A stretch of 64,000 nt of DNA from Aquimarina rhabdastrellae (lineage in GTDB: Bacteria > Bacteroidota > Bacteroidia > Flavobacteriales > Flavobacteriaceae). The translations under genes were made by a program, and so were the position numbers. This document shows, in pieces, positions 36,502 through 45,331 of the stretch. Under the pieces are notes generated by a model. That model saw only the letters and a program-made list of their open reading frames with translations, was not told where the DNA came from and did not search any database. The DNA lies in assembly GCA_947387485.1 (NCBI GenBank), contig CANDNT010000002.1:310001-374000 (forward strand), read 5' to 3'. Position 1 is the stretch's first letter; each line of letters opens with the position of its first letter.

Positions 36502-36531
36502 TTGTTTGTAAAAACTAACCGCATAGTTTTT
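36502..36531 (+). promoter_or_regulatory. Candidate promoter for the DUF5687-ABC operon
   Basis: TTG at 36502-36504 is followed after 19 bases by TAGTTTTT (imperfect TAnnTTTG). It lies in the 220-base divergent gap, about 55 bases before the permease gene. The -7 element lacks the final G. Confidence 0.35.
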
Positions 36532-36584
36532 TGTAACAAAACAGATAGCTTTCCTACAGATAATTATAAACAACCAAAAAAAGT

Positions 36585-38057
36585 ATGTTCAAACATTTTA
36601 TAACACTACAATGGAAATCATTTTGGAGAGGAGCTTCAGTATCAGCAAGCCTCTGGATGAAACTATTTATGGGCTTCTGGGCTTTATGGTTTATTGTCAT
36701 GGCAGGAGCGGGGAGTATCGGGACGTTTTACTTTATAAAGAAGAAACTTTGTGAAGATCCTTTAATAATATTAAATAGCTTTTTAATTTATTGGGTGGTT
36801 TTTGATCTTGTATTTAGATATATGCTTCAAAAAATGCCTGTAATCAATATTAAGCCTTTATTGACTTTACCAGTTAAGAAGAAAAAGATTATAAACTTTG
36901 CATTTGCCAAAACTGTTTTTTCTTTTTTTAACATATTTCATGCCTTTTTCTTTATTCCGTTTTCTCTATTATTAATAAAAGATGGAGCTTCTGCATCTAA
37001 TGTGTTATTATGGAATTTGGGATTAATGGCAATAGTGTACAGTAATAACTTTCTAAACATACTTGTTAATAATAAAGATAATTTAGTTTTTATAGTAGGA
37101 GGTATTGTAGCAATTTTGGGAGGCTTACATTATTTTGGATATTTTGATATAACAATATATACAGCTCCGTTTTTTCAAGGGTTATTTGACAATGCTATAT
37201 TGGTAATGATACCAATTACTATTTTAATTGTATTAGTAGTAATTGCGCATAAATCTTTTTCAAAAGATGTATTCTTAGATGCAGGATTGGCTATAAAGGC
37301 CAAAGAAATAAAAACAGAAGACCTTTCTTGGTTAGATCGATTTGGTAAAACAGCAACTTTCTTAAAGAATGATATCAAACTTATTAAGAGAAATAAGAGA
37401 GCAAAGTCAACTGTAATGGTAAGCATTATGTTCCTGTTTTATGGACTTTTATTCTTTACAGGATCAATAGAAGCCTATGAAAATCCAATATGGAAAGTTT
37501 TTGCAGGAATTTTTGTGTCAGGAGGATTCCTATTGAGTTTTGGACAATTTGTTCCTAGTTGGGATAGCTCATATTACCCATTAATGATGAGTCAAAATAT
37601 CAAGTACAAAGAATACTTATCTTCAAAATGGTGGTTGATGGTGATTGCTACACTACTATCTACGATATTAAGTGCAGGATATTTATATTTTGGATGGGAT
37701 GCATATTTAGCAATACTTACAGGAGCATTATATAATGTAGGTGTTAATTCTCATGTGGTGTTATGGGCTGGAGCATATATAAAAACACCTATAGATTTGA
37801 CAAGTAATAAAAAAGCTTTTGGAGATAAACAAGCGTTTAATGCCAAAACCCTTTTATTAACATTGCCTAAAATGGTACTACCATTAATATTATATGCCGC
37901 AGGACATTATACGATTGGGGCAAACTTTGGTTACGCATTAGTAGCTTTGGCAGGAGTAGCGGGATTTGCATTAAGAGACAAAGTTTTTGACATTATCGAA
38001 AACATATATAAGGAAGAAAAATACAAAACAATAGCAGCATATAAACAAAAGAAGTAA
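36585..38057 (+). CDS. DUF5687 family ABC-type membrane protein
   Basis: The 490-residue polytopic protein begins MFKHFITLQWKSFWRGASVS, has about 12 hydrophobic segments, and a central cytoplasmic stretch (DLSWLDRFGKTATFLKNDIK then LIKRNKRAKS). This matches DUF5687, a Bacteroidota family of putative ABC exporter permeases. The partner ATPase starts four bases after its stop, so the two form a two-gene exporter. Substrate is unknown. The KLIKRNKR basic loop is a likely coupling region with the ATPase, by analogy with other ABC-2-like permeases. Confidence 0.85.
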   Translation: MFKHFITLQWKSFWRGASVSASLWMKLFMGFWALWFIVMAGAGSIGTFYFIKKKLCEDPLIILNSFLIYWVVFDLVFRYMLQKMPVINIKPLLTLPVKKKKIINFAFAKTVFSFFNIFHAFFFIPFSLLLIKDGASASNVLLWNLGLMAIVYSNNFLNILVNNKDNLVFIVGGIVAILGGLHYFGYFDITIYTAPFFQGLFDNAILVMIPITILIVLVVIAHKSFSKDVFLDAGLAIKAKEIKTEDLSWLDRFGKTATFLKNDIKLIKRNKRAKSTVMVSIMFLFYGLLFFTGSIEAYENPIWKVFAGIFVSGGFLLSFGQFVPSWDSSYYPLMMSQNIKYKEYLSSKWWLMVIATLLSTILSAGYLYFGWDAYLAILTGALYNVGVNSHVVLWAGAYIKTPIDLTSNKKAFGDKQAFNAKTLLLTLPKMVLPLILYAAGHYTIGANFGYALVALAGVAGFALRDKVFDIIENIYKEEKYKTIAAYKQKK

Positions 38058-38061
38058 CATT

Positions 38062-38757
38062 ATGATCAATATAAAAGACGTTAGCAAAACATATACAGGA
38101 AATACAGTTTTAAATATAGCAGAACTAGAAATTCCCAAAGGACAGAGTTTTGGTCTAGTAGGGAATAATGGTGCAGGTAAAACCACATTGTTTAGTGCTT
38201 TGTTAGACTTAATAAGACCTACTACTGGCTATATAGAGAATAATGGAGTAAAAGTTCATGAAAGTGAAGATTGGAAAACATATACTGCTGCTTTTATTGA
38301 TGAAACCTTTTTGATTGGATATTTAACAGCCGAAGAGTATTTTTATTTTATAGGGGAATTAAGAGGTCAAAATAAAGCAGATGTAGATGCTCTAGTAAGT
38401 CAGTATGAAGATTTTTTTCATGGCGAAATTTTAGGACAAAAAAAATACCTAAGAGATATGTCCAAGGGAAATCAAAAGAAAGCTGGGATTGTAGCTGCGT
38501 TGATAGGTAAACCACAAGTAATTGTACTTGATGAGCCTTTTGCTAATTTAGACCCTACAACTCAGATAAGATTAAAAGAAATCATAAAAGAATTAGCATT
38601 AGATCCAGAAGTAACAGTATTGATATCAAGTCACGATTTAAGCCATGTGACCGAGGTTTGTGAGCGAATTGTTGTTTTAGAAAAAGGACAATTGATCAAA
38701 GATATTAATACATCAGAAGAGACATTGAAAGAACTGGAACTGCATTTTGCACAATAA
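38062..38757 (+). CDS. ABC transporter ATP-binding protein
   Basis: The 231-residue ATPase has Walker A GNNGAGKTTL, an ABC signature in the divergent form MSKGNQKKAG (instead of LSGGQ), Walker B VIVLDEPFANLDP and the H-loop ISSHDLSH. It powers the DUF5687 permease encoded four bases upstream. The divergent signature is frequent in this ABC-2-type subfamily and does not imply inactivity. It ends before a hairpin terminator. Confidence 0.93.
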   Translation: MINIKDVSKTYTGNTVLNIAELEIPKGQSFGLVGNNGAGKTTLFSALLDLIRPTTGYIENNGVKVHESEDWKTYTAAFIDETFLIGYLTAEEYFYFIGELRGQNKADVDALVSQYEDFFHGEILGQKKYLRDMSKGNQKKAGIVAALIGKPQVIVLDEPFANLDPTTQIRLKEIIKELALDPEVTVLISSHDLSHVTEVCERIVVLEKGQLIKDINTSEETLKELELHFAQ

Positions 38758-38775
38758 AAAGATAATAAAAATCCA

Positions 38776-38817
38776 AAAGAAGACAGTTAGAAATCTATGT
38801 GCTCTAGCTGTCTTTTT
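38776..38817 (+). terminator. Rho-independent terminator after the ABC operon
   Basis: AGACAGTTAG pairs with CTAGCTGTCT (one G-T wobble) around a 13-base loop, followed by TTTTT. The remaining gap to 39029 shows no clear promoter. Confidence 0.75.
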
Positions 38818-39029
38818 ATTTCTAAAAAAGAAGAAAGAAGGATCAATAATATAAATTAAAACATATCAAGATATAAGATAGAACCTTAATATTGATACGA
38901 AATTATTAAACCACAGCACCATTTTTTCAGAAAGAAACGTATTTTTACCATTCACTAGTCGTTTTTTTGGTGTGATAAGTACACTAAAAAAGAAGTTTTT
39001 AAGTTATCAAACATACAAATAGCAAAGGT

Positions 39030-41657
39030 TTGAAGAGCAATTTATCACAGATCACTATACTGTCTTTGGTACTTCTTATGGGGATAGGATGTTCACGTAA
39101 AAAAGACAAATTCTTAAATAGAGGGTGGCATTATGTTACTACTCAAAACAATACATTGTACAATGGAGGAGTCGCTTTTGACAAAGGGAAAGAAGAAATC
39201 GTACAAAAGTATCAAGATAACTTTTGGGAATTAATGCCTATAGAACGCCTTATAGTAAGTGAAGATGTTCGTATTCCAGGAGAAGTATTGAGTCAGAATT
39301 TTGATAAAGCCGAAGAAAAAGCAGCAAAGGCAATTCAAAAGCATAGCATGTTGATCGATGATAGAGAGCGTAATGCTAAAATTGATGAAGCATTTTTGTT
39401 ATTAGGTAAATCTAGATATTATGAACAACGTTTTATACCAGCATTAGAAGCTTTTAATTATATACTGTATAAATATCCTACAAGTAATACAATTAATCAT
39501 GCAAAGGTTTGGAGAGAAAAAACTAATATTAGATTAGATAATAATGAATTGGCTATAGAAAACCTAGAACGATTACTTAGACACGAAAAAAAATATATCA
39601 AACCACAAGATTATGCAGATGCTACAGCTATGTTGGCACAAGCATATATCAATCTTAATAAAAAAGATACAGCAGTTGCATATATTAAAATTGCAGCAGA
39701 AAACACTAAAAATAACGAAGAGAAAGGAAGATACCTATATATCAAAGGACAGTTATATAATCAATTAGGATTTAAGGATAGTGCAAACTATGCTTTTGAT
39801 GAGGTTATAGATTTAAATAGAAAAACACCTAGACAATATATGCTTAATGCTTATATGGCAAAAGCAAGAAACTTTGATTATGAAACAGGAGATAAATTAG
39901 CTTTCTTAGAATTATTAAACGACTTAGAAGAAAATAGAGAAAACAGACCTTTTTTAGATAAAATCTATTATCAAAAAGCAGAATATTTTAGACATCTAGA
40001 TTCGATTGATTTAGCGGTACATTACTATAAACAATCATTAAAGACCAAAACAAGTGATCAACATCTAAAATCATTAGATTATAATATTCTCGGAAATATA
40101 AAGTTTGATGAAAGAGCATATGCTGTTGCAGGAAAATATTATGATAGTACTTTAAAACTATTAAACCCTAATGCAAAACGATTTAGAAGGTTAAAGAAAA
40201 AAAGAGATAATCTAGATGATGTTATTTTATATGAAGGAATAGCACAAGTAAATGATAGTATTCTTAATGCAATAGCAATGTCTCCAGAAGAGCGAATTGC
40301 ATATTACTCAGAATATACAGCGCAAATCAAGGCTGAAGCTATAGCAAAAGCCGAAGCAGAGGAGATTGCAAAAATCAAAGAAAATTTACCTATCGAAAAA
40401 AGGTTTCAACAACCTACAGGACCAGTTGCTTCTGGTGCTGAAAAAGGAAAATTTTATTTTTATAATCCAACTACTGTAGCAATAGGAAAAACATCTTTTA
40501 GACGAACTTTTGGTAATAGAAAATTACAAGATAACTGGAAAATATCAAGTTTAATAACAAGTCCAGGAACAGAAGATGAAGTTGCAGAAAAAGAAGAAGA
40601 GTATTCTATAGATACAGATCCACAATATGATCCGCAAACCTATATTGCCTTATTACCTACAGATGCTAAGGTAATAGATAGCTTAAAGACAGAACGTAAT
40701 TTTGCATATTATCAATTAGGTATTATTTATAAAGAAAAATTTCAAGAATACGATCTAGCTTCAGAAAAATTAGAAGAAGTTTTGGTGAGCAATCCAGAAG
40801 AAAGATTAATTATCCCGTCAAAGTATAACCTATACAAGATTTACGAAACAACAGGAAATAAAAATAAAGCAGAGGAGAAAAAAAATGATATTATTCAAAA
40901 TCATGTAGACTCTCGTTATGCAGATATTTTAAAAAATCCTAATAAACAATTAGAAGCAGATAAAGACAGTCCAGAATACCTATATAACACATTATTTAAT
41001 CGCTTTAGAAATCAAGAATACGCAAAAGTAATTACAGATAGTGATACTTTAATTACTCGATTTGCAGGAGAGAATTTTGTATCAAAATTCGCCTTATTAA
41101 AAGCACAAGCTATAGGAAGGTATAGAGGATATAATGAATATACAGAGGCATTAAATTATGTAGCATTAACCTATCCACAAAGTCCTGAAGGAAAAAAAGC
41201 AGAACGTATGATCAAAGAAGTATTGCCAGGGTTAAAAGGAAATACATTTGTGATAGGTCAAGACGAAAAGAAAAACAATAAACTAATCTATGAGTTTTCG
41301 ACTCAAGAGATGGAAAAAGCACAAGAATACTACAACGTAATAAGTGATATCATCAAAGAATTGAAATATGAAGAAATGAAAGTTTCGCTAGATGTATATA
41401 CAAAAGATAAAATATTTGTAGTAATTCATACGAAAAGAACAAAGCTAGGTGCCGAGGGATTGGCAGAATTATTATCTTTAGGCCGTGTAGAAGATACCAA
41501 AGGAGTTGATCTTACACGATGGAATAGACGAAAAAAATATTATAAAAAAATTACAAGATCGTATTTTATAGTAGCTTCGCCTAATTATAGAATTATCCAG
41601 ATTCATAAAAATTGGGAGAATTACTTAGCACAAAATACAGAGATTAAACCAAATTAA
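39030..41657 (+). CDS. sprE: SprE/PorW-type TPR lipoprotein (type IX secretion / gliding)
   Basis: The 875-residue lipoprotein has a signal peptide ending in LLMGIGC (lipid-anchored Cys at about residue 21), followed by SRKKDKFLNRGWHYVTTQNN, the conserved N-terminus of SprE/PorW. Tetratricopeptide-like helical repeats run through about 120-400 and again 540-730, with an Ala/Glu/Lys-rich linker between. SprE is needed for gliding and type IX secretion in Flavobacterium johnsoniae, and PorW for secretion in Porphyromonas. The start is TTG at 39030; no ATG exists before the signal peptide core. Length matches SprE (about 870). Confidence 0.88.
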   Translation: MKSNLSQITILSLVLLMGIGCSRKKDKFLNRGWHYVTTQNNTLYNGGVAFDKGKEEIVQKYQDNFWELMPIERLIVSEDVRIPGEVLSQNFDKAEEKAAKAIQKHSMLIDDRERNAKIDEAFLLLGKSRYYEQRFIPALEAFNYILYKYPTSNTINHAKVWREKTNIRLDNNELAIENLERLLRHEKKYIKPQDYADATAMLAQAYINLNKKDTAVAYIKIAAENTKNNEEKGRYLYIKGQLYNQLGFKDSANYAFDEVIDLNRKTPRQYMLNAYMAKARNFDYETGDKLAFLELLNDLEENRENRPFLDKIYYQKAEYFRHLDSIDLAVHYYKQSLKTKTSDQHLKSLDYNILGNIKFDERAYAVAGKYYDSTLKLLNPNAKRFRRLKKKRDNLDDVILYEGIAQVNDSILNAIAMSPEERIAYYSEYTAQIKAEAIAKAEAEEIAKIKENLPIEKRFQQPTGPVASGAEKGKFYFYNPTTVAIGKTSFRRTFGNRKLQDNWKISSLITSPGTEDEVAEKEEEYSIDTDPQYDPQTYIALLPTDAKVIDSLKTERNFAYYQLGIIYKEKFQEYDLASEKLEEVLVSNPEERLIIPSKYNLYKIYETTGNKNKAEEKKNDIIQNHVDSRYADILKNPNKQLEADKDSPEYLYNTLFNRFRNQEYAKVITDSDTLITRFAGENFVSKFALLKAQAIGRYRGYNEYTEALNYVALTYPQSPEGKKAERMIKEVLPGLKGNTFVIGQDEKKNNKLIYEFSTQEMEKAQEYYNVISDIIKELKYEEMKVSLDVYTKDKIFVVIHTKRTKLGAEGLAELLSLGRVEDTKGVDLTRWNRRKKYYKKITRSYFIVASPNYRIIQIHKNWENYLAQNTEIKPN

Positions 41658-41667
41658 AATCTTCGAA

Positions 41668-42072
41668 ATGTTTTCAGATAACAAAAAAGTAAAAGACACT
41701 AGCGATTTTTCAAAAAACCAAAATAGAATCTCTGAAGGAACCAAAATTGTAGGAGATATCATTTCTCAAGGAGGATTTAGAATAGAAGGAACTGTAGAAG
41801 GAACAGTAAAAACTACAGGAAGAGTAGTAGTAGGAAAATCAGGAAATATAAAAGGAACCTTAGAATGTTCAAATGCAGATTTTGAAGGAAAATTTTCTGG
41901 AAAATTAATTATAACAGAAACTCTATCTTTAAAAGCAACTGCACATATAGAAGGAGAAGTTACTACAAGCAAATTAGCAGTAGATCCAGGAGCTACATTT
42001 AATGCTACTTGTGTAATGAATGGTGGAGCAAAAGCGATGAGAGATGGACAAAAACAAGGGAAATCAGCTTAA
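41668..42072 (+). CDS. Bactofilin (polymer-forming cytoskeletal protein)
   Basis: The 134-residue protein has a short disordered N-terminus and a central beta-helix built from repeats such as GTKIVGDIISQGGFRIEGTV, GTVKTTGRVVVG and GTLECSNADFEG, the bactofilin pattern. Bactofilins self-assemble into filaments without nucleotide and organise cell-wall enzymes or secretion apparatus. It lies ten bases after sprE and its 3' end overlaps the AtpZ-type gene by 29 bases. That order (bactofilin, AtpZ, small membrane protein, atpB) is typical in flavobacteria. Confidence 0.92.
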   Translation: MFSDNKKVKDTSDFSKNQNRISEGTKIVGDIISQGGFRIEGTVEGTVKTTGRVVVGKSGNIKGTLECSNADFEGKFSGKLIITETLSLKATAHIEGEVTTSKLAVDPGATFNATCVMNGGAKAMRDGQKQGKSA

Positions 42073-42262
42073 GAAATTTGCAAAATATACCACTATAGGT
42101 ATTCAAATGGCAGCCACCATTATTGGTGGCTATTATTTAGGTGGTTATTTGGATCAAAGATATGGCTATACAGAACCATTTTATGAAAAATGGGTTGGTT
42201 TGGCAGCTGTATTTTTAGGCGTAGCTTCAGTTATGTGGCAAGTCATAAAAGATTCAAAATAA
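42044..42262 (+). CDS. atpZ: AtpZ/AtpI-type ATP synthase accessory protein
   Basis: The 72-residue protein has two transmembrane helices with the conserved YTTIGIQMAATIIGGYYLGG and WVGLAAVFLGVASVMWQVIK, matching the AtpZ/AtpI family. Members help assemble the c-ring or take up Mg2+/Ca2+ for the F-type ATPase. The start lies 29 bases inside the bactofilin gene in another frame; the next Met would remove the first helix, so the overlap is probably real. It belongs to the atp cluster that follows. Confidence 0.87.
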   Translation: MDKNKGNQLKKFAKYTTIGIQMAATIIGGYYLGGYLDQRYGYTEPFYEKWVGLAAVFLGVASVMWQVIKDSK

Positions 42263-42278
42263 CAAGAAAAAAATACAA

Positions 42279-42662
42279 ATGATGAAACAACTCATTATAC
42301 TTATTTTGACAAGTGTGCTATGTTATGTAGTGCATTTTTTTATACTCACAGATGTCTTAACCATAATAGATACAACTACAATATTTAAACAACATTTGTT
42401 TTTAGGAGGAGCTGTACTAGTATTATATTTATCAATGTATATTACTTCACGAATTTCTCCATTGCATACAGGTTTTGTTTTTTTAGGATTGATACTAGCA
42501 AAGCTTATTATAGCAGGTTTTTTTATAAATCAAATGGGGTGGTTAGAAGACGGAGCACCAATACAACCCAAGGCTATTTTCTTAGGTTTTTACATGATAT
42601 ATGTGATAACATTAGTAGTTGTTTCGGTAAAACTTATTCAAGGAATTGATAACAGGAAGTAG
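42279..42662 (+). CDS. Small membrane protein of the atp cluster (uncharacterised)
   Basis: The 127-residue protein has four predicted transmembrane helices and no catalytic motif. It sits between atpZ and atpB, where many bacteria carry AtpI, and the topology is AtpI-like, but I see no firm sequence signature; it may belong to DUF6168. Two adjacent ATG codons (42279 and 42282) are equally possible starts. A role in ATP synthase assembly is inferred only from position. Confidence 0.6.
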   Translation: MMKQLIILILTSVLCYVVHFFILTDVLTIIDTTTIFKQHLFLGGAVLVLYLSMYITSRISPLHTGFVFLGLILAKLIIAGFFINQMGWLEDGAPIQPKAIFLGFYMIYVITLVVVSVKLIQGIDNRK

Positions 42663-42734
42663 GGAAACACGGCATTATTTTAGAGAATCCTAAAAAAAAT
42701 ATAAAATCTGTGTGTTTTTTGTCAATTAAAAATG

Positions 42735-42742
42735 TACTTTTG
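42735..42742 (+). promoter_or_regulatory. -7 promoter element for the atpBEFHAG operon
   Basis: TACTTTTG (then C) matches TAnnTTTG and lies 43 bases before atpB in a 122-base gap. A T-rich block with TTG only 13 bases upstream does not fit -33 spacing, so only the -7 element is convincing. Confidence 0.55.
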
Positions 42743-42784
42743 CCCCCAAATTCAGAGCGTACAAAAAAGACTAGAATTTAGGAA

Positions 42785-43885
42785 ATGAAAGTATTTCACA
42801 AAACCCTTAAGTATTCAGTAGTTCTGCTACTTACTTTATCAAGTTCAATTGCCTTTGCAGGAGGTGGTGGAGATAACCACGATAAAAAAGGTAATCCGAT
42901 TGATACCAAAGAAGAGATTAATGCGTATATCAAGCATCACTTGCAAGATTCACATGATTTTACGTTTTATACAAATGGAGAAACAGGAACACATTATGGA
43001 TTCCCATTACCAGTAATATTATGGGATGAAGGATTAAAAATGTTTATGTCTTCAAAGTTTCATCACGGTGAAACTGTAGCAGAAGCAGATGGTAATTATT
43101 ACAAATTATACCACGGAAAAATCTACAGAACTGATGCTGAAGGTACTATTAATTATGATGAACATCACCATCCTACAAACGTTAAGCCATTAGATTTTTC
43201 TATTACAAAGAGTGTAGTAGGAATGTTATTAGCTGGTTTGTTAATGATATTAGGATTCTCAGCATTAGCTAGAGGATATAAAAAAGGTCCAATCCCAACT
43301 GGATTCTCAAGAGTATTAGAACCATTAGTAATTTATGTAAGAGACGAGATTGCTAGACCTAATATAGGAGAAAAGAAGTATAGAAAGTTTATGAGCTTTT
43401 TGTTAACTGTATTTTTCTTTATTTGGATAGCTAATTTATTAGGATTGACACCACTAGGGTTTAATATTACAGGTCAAATTGCAGTTACAGTATGTCTAGC
43501 TCTTTTTACAGCGGTAATATATCTTACTAATGGTAGTAAAGATTTTTGGGCACATACTCTATGGATGCCAGGAGTACCAGTGATCTTAAGACCTATACTT
43601 GCTATTATAGAATTAGTAGGTTTTGTATTAATCAAGCCATTCTCTTTATTAGTACGTTTATTTGCAAACATTACAGCAGGTCACTTTGTAGTGATGAGTT
43701 TAATTGCATTAATGATAACTATGAAAGATGCCTTTGGAGCAGTAGGATCTACAGGAATGTCACTAGTATTATCATTGTTTATTACTTTGATAGAGCTTTT
43801 AGTAGCATTTTTACAAGCATTTATTTTTACAATGTTATCATCATTATTTATTGGAATGGCGGTTGAAGAGCACGATCACCACTAA
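42785..43885 (+). CDS. atpB: F0F1 ATP synthase subunit A
   Basis: The 366-residue membrane protein has a signal-peptide-like N-terminus (cleavage near IAFAGGGG), a His-rich periplasmic extension of about 110 residues, then the canonical subunit-a helices with the essential Arg in LLVRLFANITAGHFV. The extension makes it longer than the E. coli protein (271) and is usual in Bacteroidota. Subunit a forms the proton half-channels against the c-ring. It heads the operon atpB-atpE-atpF-atpH-atpA-atpG. Confidence 0.95.
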   Translation: MKVFHKTLKYSVVLLLTLSSSIAFAGGGGDNHDKKGNPIDTKEEINAYIKHHLQDSHDFTFYTNGETGTHYGFPLPVILWDEGLKMFMSSKFHHGETVAEADGNYYKLYHGKIYRTDAEGTINYDEHHHPTNVKPLDFSITKSVVGMLLAGLLMILGFSALARGYKKGPIPTGFSRVLEPLVIYVRDEIARPNIGEKKYRKFMSFLLTVFFFIWIANLLGLTPLGFNITGQIAVTVCLALFTAVIYLTNGSKDFWAHTLWMPGVPVILRPILAIIELVGFVLIKPFSLLVRLFANITAGHFVVMSLIALMITMKDAFGAVGSTGMSLVLSLFITLIELLVAFLQAFIFTMLSSLFIGMAVEEHDHH

Positions 43886-43920
43886 TAAATAACTTTAGTT
43901 TAGAATAAGAATTTGTTTAA

Positions 43921-44130
<210 letters not shown>

Positions 44131-44145
44131 TTAAGACAAGAAACA

Positions 44146-44174
44146 ATTTCCTGTAGCGGTTGGCTACAGGAAAT
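44146..44174 (+). repeat. Perfect 12-bp hairpin between atpE and atpF
   Basis: ATTTCCTGTAGC and GCTACAGGAAAT pair perfectly around a five-base loop. There is no T-run, so it is unlikely to be a full terminator. A processing or 3'-stabilising role that supports high subunit c output is a plausible inference. Confidence 0.75.
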
Positions 44175-44225
44175 GTTTATAGATTAAACAAAAAAGAATT
44201 TAAAAAGGACAAATAACACTATACA

Positions 44226-44726
44226 ATGGATCAATTATTAAATGATTTTTCTCCAGGTTTGTTTTTTATGCAAGCTATTATCTTATTGATTTTAATACTT
44301 TTGATGAGAAAATTTGCTTGGAAACCTATTTTAGATAGCTTAAACGATCGTGAAGCAGGAATTCAAGATGCATTAGATGCAGCTGATAAAGCAAGAAAAG
44401 AATTACAAAACTTGCGTTCTGATAACGAGCGTATTTTTAACGAAGCACGTACAGAGCGTGACAACATGTTAAAAGAAGCAAGAGAGCTTAAAGAATCTAT
44501 GATTAATGACGCTAAGGCAGAAGCACAAGCAGAAGCAGAAAAAATTGTAGCTAAAGCTCAAGAAACTATCGCTAGTGAAAAGAAAGCAGCTATTGCAGAC
44601 TTAAAAAGTCAAGTAGCAGGACTTTCTGTAGAGATAGCAGAAAAAGTAGTGAGAAAAGAATTAACTAGCAAAGAAAACCAAATGGAATTGGTAGAATCTA
44701 TGCTAGGTGATGTTACCTTAAACTAA
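44226..44726 (+). CDS. atpF: F0F1 ATP synthase subunit B
   Basis: The 166-residue protein has one N-terminal membrane helix (FSPGLFFMQAIILLILILLM), the conserved RKFAWKPILDSLNDRE just after it, and a long Ala/Glu/Lys-rich coiled-coil, the standard peripheral-stalk subunit b. It lies 95 bases after atpE and nine before atpH. Length and layout are normal. Confidence 0.95.
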   Translation: MDQLLNDFSPGLFFMQAIILLILILLMRKFAWKPILDSLNDREAGIQDALDAADKARKELQNLRSDNERIFNEARTERDNMLKEARELKESMINDAKAEAQAEAEKIVAKAQETIASEKKAAIADLKSQVAGLSVEIAEKVVRKELTSKENQMELVESMLGDVTLN

Positions 44727-44735
44727 AAGTGAAAG

Positions 44736-45278
44736 ATGAGTAGAGCAGCAATACGATATGCAAAAGCAGTTTTGAGTTTAGCTCAAGATCAAAAAGCAAC
44801 CGAAAATGTTCAGAAGGATATGGACACTATCCTTGCTGCTGTTGATCAAAGTAAAGAATTAAAAATGCTTTTAAGTAGCCCAATTATTAAAACGGAACTT
44901 AAGCGCGAGTCTTTACGTAAGGTGTTTGCAAATACAACATCGATCACTCAAGGACTTTTCGATATAATGATCGATAATAAGAGAATTGCATTATTACCAG
45001 AAGTGGCTAGACAATACAATATCTTATTTGATCAATTAAATAACACTCAAGTAGCAGTTGTAACTACAGCAGTTCCTTTAGATGATGCTTTAAAAGTTAA
45101 AGTATTAGCAAAAGTAAAAGAACTTACTGGTAACGAAGCAACACTTAAGAATGTTATTGATGAAAGCATTATTGGTGGGTTTATCCTTAGAGTAGGTGAC
45201 TTACAATACAATGCAAGCATCGCTAGTAAACTAGCAAACTTAAAAAGAGAATTAAGTAACAATACATACGTATCTTAA
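44736..45278 (+). CDS. atpH: F0F1 ATP synthase subunit delta
   Basis: The 180-residue protein begins MSRAAIRYAKAVLSLAQDQ and has the OSCP/delta signatures (LLSSPIIKTELKRESLRKVF, and IIGGFILRVGDLQYNASIASK near the C-terminus). Delta links the peripheral stalk to the F1 head. Position between atpF and atpA is canonical, and length is typical. Confidence 0.95.
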   Translation: MSRAAIRYAKAVLSLAQDQKATENVQKDMDTILAAVDQSKELKMLLSSPIIKTELKRESLRKVFANTTSITQGLFDIMIDNKRIALLPEVARQYNILFDQLNNTQVAVVTTAVPLDDALKVKVLAKVKELTGNEATLKNVIDESIIGGFILRVGDLQYNASIASKLANLKRELSNNTYVS

Positions 45279-45331
45279 ATTTAATAAAAACCGTCATGCA
45301 TTAGTATGTGTGACATTTTACATAAATAATT

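Noticed and set aside
38092..38560. Inactive ABC ATPase because of the divergent MSKGNQKK signature
   Set aside because: Walker A, Walker B and the H-loop are intact and this signature form is common in ABC-2-type relatives.
43546..43866. 106-codon plus-strand frame inside atpB
   Set aside because: It lies entirely within atpB in another frame and its composition is a by-product of membrane-helix codons.
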